64,000 bases of DNA, from NCBI RefSeq assembly GCF_025290835.2, contig NZ_JAOCQD020000001.1, positions 2,418,001 to 2,482,000 of the forward strand, read 5' to 3'. The translations under genes and the position numbers were made by a program. The notes under the pieces were generated by a model. The model was not told where the DNA came from. It ran no database searches and saw only the letters and a list, made by a program, of their open reading frames with translations. The DNA comes from Aquabacterium sp. OR-4. Its GTDB lineage: Bacteria > Pseudomonadota > Gammaproteobacteria > Burkholderiales > Burkholderiaceae_C. Shown here one piece after another: positions 60,495-64,000 of this stretch. Each line of letters begins with the position of its first letter. Position 1 is the first letter of the stretch.

Positions 60495-61541
60495 TCAATC
60501 GAGCGACAGGTTGAGCTGCCCGGCCAGCGCGATCCACTCGGCCGAGTCGCCGTCCCACTCGCGCTTCACCTCGGCGGCCTGGGTGAGCGGCAGGTTCGGG
60601 ATGCCGAACTGCTCGCGCAGCTCTTTCAGCCGCGGCGTCAGCGAGGCCTCGCGCACCGCATCGGCCAGCTTGTCGATGATGTCGCGCGGCGTGCCCACCG
60701 GCGCGACGAAGGGCAGGTAGCCCTCCATCGCGAACACCGATGCGGTGAAGCCCTGCTCCACCAGCGTGGGCAGCTCGGGCAGGCGCGGCGTGCGCACGCG
60801 GCCGGTGGCCGCAATGGGCCGCAGCGTGCCCTTCTGGATGTGCGGCATCAGGCCCTGCACGCTGCCCACCGCCACCTGGATCTGGCCCGACACCAGATCG
60901 ACCAGCATCGGCGATTCACCGCGGTAATGCGCCAGCACCATGTTGAGCTTCTCGCCCTTGTGCAGCACATCGCCCAGCATGTGCGCCCATGAGCCGGCGC
61001 CATAGGTGCCCCAGGCCACCGGATTGGCGCGGGCATGGGCCACGAACTCGCGCGCGGTCTTCACCGGCAGCTTCTCGTTCACCCCCACCAGCAGCGCACC
61101 GCTGGGAAACAGCGCGATCGGCTCGAAATCCTTCACCGGCGTGTAGGGCAGCTTCTTGTACAGGGCCTTGGCCTGCCACAGCGGGCCCGAGGTGCTGATC
61201 AGCAGGGTGTAGCCGTCGGGCGCGGCCTTGGCCACCTCGCCGGCGCCCAGGGTGCCGCCGGCGCCGGTCTTGTTTTCCACCACGAACTGCTGGCCGAACT
61301 TGCGTGACAGTTGCTCGCAGTACACCCGCGCATAGGCGTCGGTCAATCCGCCTGGCGGAAACGGCACCACCACCCGCACGGCGCGGTTGGGCCAGGCCGC
61401 CTGGGCCTGCGCCGCGGTGGCAGGCAGCAGCGCCGCACCAGCGGCCGCTGCCGCACCCAGCAGCAGGCGGCGGCGAGGCGCGCAGTGGCCGGCCGGAGCG
61501 GCATCGACATCGGGGCCAAGCGGCGGCGGGGTATGGGGCAT
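60495..61541 (-). CDS. Bug-family tripartite tricarboxylate transporter substrate-binding protein
   Basis: 348 residues, periplasmic receptor. Twin-arginine-like signal APRRRLLLGAAAAAGAALLPATAAQAQ precedes the Bug domain: WPNRAVRVVVPFPPGGLTDAYAR (the carboxylate-binding PFPPGG loop), VVENKTGAGGTLGAGEVAKAAPDGYTLL and GTYGAGSWAHMLGDVLH. Bug receptors capture carboxylates for TctAB-type permeases, but most are orphans, as here; the ligand is unknown. Convergent to argD across the 29-base repeats. Confidence 0.92.
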   Translation of the reverse strand: MPHTPPPLGPDVDAAPAGHCAPRRRLLLGAAAAAGAALLPATAAQAQAAWPNRAVRVVVPFPPGGLTDAYARVYCEQLSRKFGQQFVVENKTGAGGTLGAGEVAKAAPDGYTLLISTSGPLWQAKALYKKLPYTPVKDFEPIALFPSGALLVGVNEKLPVKTAREFVAHARANPVAWGTYGAGSWAHMLGDVLHKGEKLNMVLAHYRGESPMLVDLVSGQIQVAVGSVQGLMPHIQKGTLRPIAATGRVRTPRLPELPTLVEQGFTASVFAMEGYLPFVAPVGTPRDIIDKLADAVREASLTPRLKELREQFGIPNLPLTQAAEVKREWDGDSAEWIALAGQLNLSLD

Positions 61542-62020
61542 CGTCTGTCTCCTGGGGATCTGTTGTGGGGCGCGTCATGCTGGGGTGCTGCGCGCCGCTG
61601 CAGTGTCACCCGATGGACAGGCAGGCGGGCTTGGCAGTTCCGCCTTACGGAACCCGGTGTTTTCCCGGGATCGGGCGCCGGGCTCGGGCTCGGGCTCAAG
61701 CGCTGCAGTCATGGGGTTTGAGCTCGGCCGGCGGTGGGCCTGACGTTGGCGGCAGGCCGGCGTCTTTCTGCCACCCGCGCCATGCCGCGCACCTGGCCTT
61801 GATCGGCGTCATGACACCGCCACCGTCCATTCCACCCGTCTTGCCGCTCCGGCGTGCACCCATGCAGTGCATTGACCCGCCCCGCCTGCGCCGGGCAGCG
61901 CGGCGGCCGCGTGGCCAGCGCGTTACACCCAGTTTCGTGGTGACTCGCCACGCCGGTTTCTGGCATGCTGCTGCAGCGGCCATGACCGCATCAGAACAAC
62001 GCCGAACACGCGATTCAGGG
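61542..62020. other. Intergenic region upstream of the sigma factor
   Basis: About 480 bases between divergent bug and sigma-factor genes. (GGGCTC)3-like units occur near 61679-61697, otherwise no repeat or gene is convincing. Promoters of both genes must be here; no clear -35/-10 or ECF-type GGAAC motif was recognised. Confidence 0.55.
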
Positions 62021-62638
62021 ATGGAGAAACAGGCATTCATGCAGGCCTGCCGGCAAGGCGGTCAGCACGCCGAGACGGCACTGGTCACGATGTACCGTGA
62101 CTACGGCCCGGCACTCTGGCGCGAAGCCTGGCGCACGCTGCACGACAGCGAAGCCGCACGCGACCTGCTGCAGGACACCCTGCTCAAGGCCTGGCGGGCG
62201 TGCGCCAGCTACCGCGGCGACGCCGAGGTGTATGCCTGGCTGGTGGTGATCCTGCGCCGGCGCGCCATCGACGTGCTGCGCGGCCGCCGGCCCGAAGACC
62301 CGCTCTACGACCGCGACGGCCTGCTGCGCGACGATGTCGAGCAGGCCGCGCTGAGCTTTCGCGACAGCGGCATCACCGAGCCGGGCCAGCTGCTGATGCA
62401 GCACCAGAGCGAGGCCGTGTTTCGCCGCTGCGCCGAGCGCTTTGCCGCCGAGCAGCCGCAGGCCGCCCAGGTGATCCGCTGGATTGCCGAGGACAACCTG
62501 ACGCCGCAGGATGTGGCGCAGCTGATCGGCCGCAGCCCGGGTGCCACGCGCGAGTACATCTCGCAATGCCGCAAGAAGGCACGCCAGTACTTCGCCGACT
62601 GGTACGCCCTGGCCGGCACGGCGCAGGAGAGCGCATGA
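62021..62638 (+). CDS. ECF-type RNA polymerase sigma factor
   Basis: 205 residues from ATG 62021 (MEKQAFMQACRQGGQHAETAL); ATG 61982 would add 13 residues of less typical sequence. Sigma region 2 (about 10-80) includes ALVTMYRDYGPALWREAWRTLHDSEAARDLLQDTLLKAWRACASYRGDAEVYAWLVVILRRRAIDVLRG; region 4 (about 140-190) has LTPQDVAQLIGRSPGATREYISQCRKKARQYF. Its stop overlaps the next start (ATGA), and that gene overlaps a third the same way, so the three are coupled. Confidence 0.9.
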   Translation: MEKQAFMQACRQGGQHAETALVTMYRDYGPALWREAWRTLHDSEAARDLLQDTLLKAWRACASYRGDAEVYAWLVVILRRRAIDVLRGRRPEDPLYDRDGLLRDDVEQAALSFRDSGITEPGQLLMQHQSEAVFRRCAERFAAEQPQAAQVIRWIAEDNLTPQDVAQLIGRSPGATREYISQCRKKARQYFADWYALAGTAQESA

Positions 62639-63528
62639 CCCGCCCGGCCGACGACGGCAGCGCGCGCGGCCAGCGTGGCGCAGCACAGCCCCGCGCCGGC
62701 ACGCCGCCGGCCACGCCCAACGCCAACGCCAACGCCTACGCCAACGCCGATCTCGACTGGGCAAACGCACTGGCCGGCCGCCCGCCTGCCGGGCCGCAGG
62801 GCGACACCACGGCACGGCTGGAGGCCGCGAGCCTGCGCGCGGCCCTGCGACGCTGGCCGATCGAAGCGCCGGCCCTGCCGGCCGACCTGGCCGAACTGGC
62901 CAACAGGGCCGACATCGCCGACCCCACCGACGCGACCACCCAAGCTTTCATCCACGCTTCCATCCCCACGGCGCCACGGCCTGCCTCCGGCCAGCCGGGC
63001 ACAGCGCCGGCGCTGGCCCGCCTGCTGGCCGAGGCGCAGCGCCAGGGCCGGGCCTCGGCCGGCAACCCGGCAAGGGCCTGCGCGCCCTGCGCCGCACTGC
63101 ATGCCGCCGGGGCCTGGCTGCGGGCTGCGCTGGCGGGCCAGGCGGCCGGTCGGCCCGGCCATCCCCCGGGGCGCCGGCCGGGCGCCGCGCTGCGCATCGG
63201 TGCCGGCCTGGCGCTGGCTGGTGTGCTGGGCCTGGCCGTGCTGCCGCAGTGGCTGGCACCACCGGCCGAGGCCCCCGCTCTGCGCCACGGCACCCAGCCG
63301 CAGCTGCGCAGCGAAGCCGATCCGCGCGCCAGCCGCGAGGCCCTGGCCGGGCGGCTGGCTGCCGCTGGCGCCGATGTGCAGCGTTATGAGCGCGCGGGCC
63401 GCTACGGGCTGGACGCCGAGTTCCAGCACCCGCCCGATGCCGCGCTGCGGGCCTGGCTGGCCGCGCAAGGCCTGGTGCTGGCGGCCGATGGCAGCCTGCG
63501 GGTCGAGTTCCGGGCGGCCGCGCCATGA
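62635..63528 (+). CDS. Membrane protein of unknown function downstream of the sigma factor
   Basis: 297 residues. Low-complexity N-terminus with NANANAYANAD (encoded by AACGCC units at 62719-62748), a helical cytosolic part (LEAASLRAALRRWPIEAPALPADLAELANRAD; ALARLLAEAQRQGRA; CAPCAALHAAGAWL), one transmembrane helix (LRIGAGLALAGVLGLAVLPQWLA, about 183-205) and a periplasmic C-terminus of about 90 residues. This topology and coupling to an ECF sigma gene fit an anti-sigma-like membrane partner, but no anti-sigma domain is recognised. Confidence 0.7.
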   Translation: MTRPADDGSARGQRGAAQPRAGTPPATPNANANAYANADLDWANALAGRPPAGPQGDTTARLEAASLRAALRRWPIEAPALPADLAELANRADIADPTDATTQAFIHASIPTAPRPASGQPGTAPALARLLAEAQRQGRASAGNPARACAPCAALHAAGAWLRAALAGQAAGRPGHPPGRRPGAALRIGAGLALAGVLGLAVLPQWLAPPAEAPALRHGTQPQLRSEADPRASREALAGRLAAAGADVQRYERAGRYGLDAEFQHPPDAALRAWLAAQGLVLAADGSLRVEFRAAAP

Positions 63529-64000
63529 GGCGGCGCACATGGCTGCGCGCAGGCAGCGCGCTGGTGCCGGCCGGCTGGCTGGCGGCTGGCTGGCCGGCGC
63601 CGCTGGCGGCCCGTGTCCAGGCCCAGGCGCCCGCCGTGGAACCCAGGCCGACCCAAGACCCGCAGCCAGCGGACACCGCGCCGGCCCAGGCCGCGTCAGC
63701 CGCGCCCACCACACCCGCAGGACCCGCTGAACCCGCTGAACCCGCAGTAGGGCCTGAAAGCGCCGCCACGCTGATGGCCTGGGCGCAGCAATGGCAGGCC
63801 CTGGGCCGCACGGCCACCGCGATCTGGCTGGCCAAGCGCGCGCTGGCGGCAACCGCGGCCGAGGCGGCCACGTTGCCAGGCCAAATGCCGGGCCAGGTGC
63901 CAGCCCAGGTGCCAGCCCAGGTGCCGGGCCAGCCATCAGGCCGGGTGCCGGCCCCGCCGTCCGCCGAACTGCCGGCCCGTCTGGCTGCCTGGTCGCAAAG
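63525..64000 (+). CDS. Secreted unknown protein, third gene of the sigma operon (runs off the window)
   Basis: ATG 63525 overlaps the preceding stop (ATGA) and the frame is open to the window end (158 codons). MRRRTWLRAGSALVPAGWLA with LAARVQAQ is a signal peptide, possibly twin-arginine. Then a Pro/Ala-rich linker, a short helical segment (ATLMAWAQQWQALGRTATAIWLAKRALAA, TPR-like) and a GQVPAQVPAQVPGQ repeat. Identity unknown; the C-terminal part is not visible. Confidence 0.7.
   Translation, partial: MRRRTWLRAGSALVPAGWLAAGWPAPLAARVQAQAPAVEPRPTQDPQPADTAPAQAASAAPTTPAGPAEPAEPAVGPESAATLMAWAQQWQALGRTATAIWLAKRALAATAAEAATLPGQMPGQVPAQVPAQVPGQPSGRVPAPPSAELPARLAAWSQ

Overview
The window is very GC-rich and carries gene neighbourhoods typical of Burkholderiales (Betaproteobacteria): leuC-leuD-leuB-asd, an sdhCDAB-sdhE-gltA operon next to a GntR regulator, mdh and acnB, and a methylmalonyl-CoA/propionyl-CoA carboxylase block. 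A PEP-CTERM protein, a Bug-type periplasmic receptor and the protein sequences point to the Rubrivivax/Leptothrix/Ideonella-like (Sphaerotilaceae) side of the order. That placement is inference from gene content, not from an rRNA. No rRNA, tRNA, insertion sequence, prophage or CRISPR array was seen; this is a core chromosomal segment with unusual intergenic elements.

Layout. 1-5000: leucine biosynthesis on the minus strand (lysR, leuC, leuD, leuB, asd start), with two remarkable hairpin repeats and a pentanucleotide repeat between leuD and leuB. 5100-8930: NAD biosynthesis (nadA, nadC forward; nadB convergent), with short tandem repeats in front of nadC and nadB. 9300-22300: universal stress protein, VOC protein, bioB, pccA, pccB, meaB and mcm on the minus strand, a Cache/CheW-like chemotaxis protein, and a GntR regulator on the plus strand. 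22400-28200: sucCD, an isolated secretin, and an isolated FHA protein of the type VI secretion kind. 28400-41140: TCA cycle (gltA, sdhE, sdhBADC, GntR regulator, mdh, a CitE-like lyase, a secreted unknown, a 44-residue membrane peptide, acnB). 41500-56500: small Rieske operon, periplasmic 5'-nucleotidase, sbcB, several conserved unknowns, PEP-CTERM protein, zinc peptidase, dcd, Mpo1-like protein, panE-like reductase and rlmJ. 56600-64000: cytochrome P450 with a TetR regulator, an arginine-rich leader peptide and terminator in front of an acetylornithine-type aminotransferase, a Bug receptor, and an ECF sigma factor operon running off the end.

How it fits together. Propionyl-CoA is carboxylated by PccAB (biotin made through BioB), possibly epimerised by the VOC protein, and isomerised by Mcm with MeaB as its chaperone to succinyl-CoA. 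SucCD, SdhCDAB, Mdh, GltA and AcnB process the product. Two regulatory links can be read from DNA: a shared palindrome in front of mcm and its GntR gene, and a second shared palindrome at the gntR-mdh divergent promoter and in the acnB promoter spacer.

The most novel-looking observations are (1) the paired hairpins at 1471-1730, with 32 of 50 loop bases identical but completely different self-complementary stems, (2) the candidate arginine attenuator at 58788-58915, and (3) the secretin with a shortened barrel region. Start sites were chosen by ribosome-binding sites, family length and promoter position, and are flagged where uncertain.
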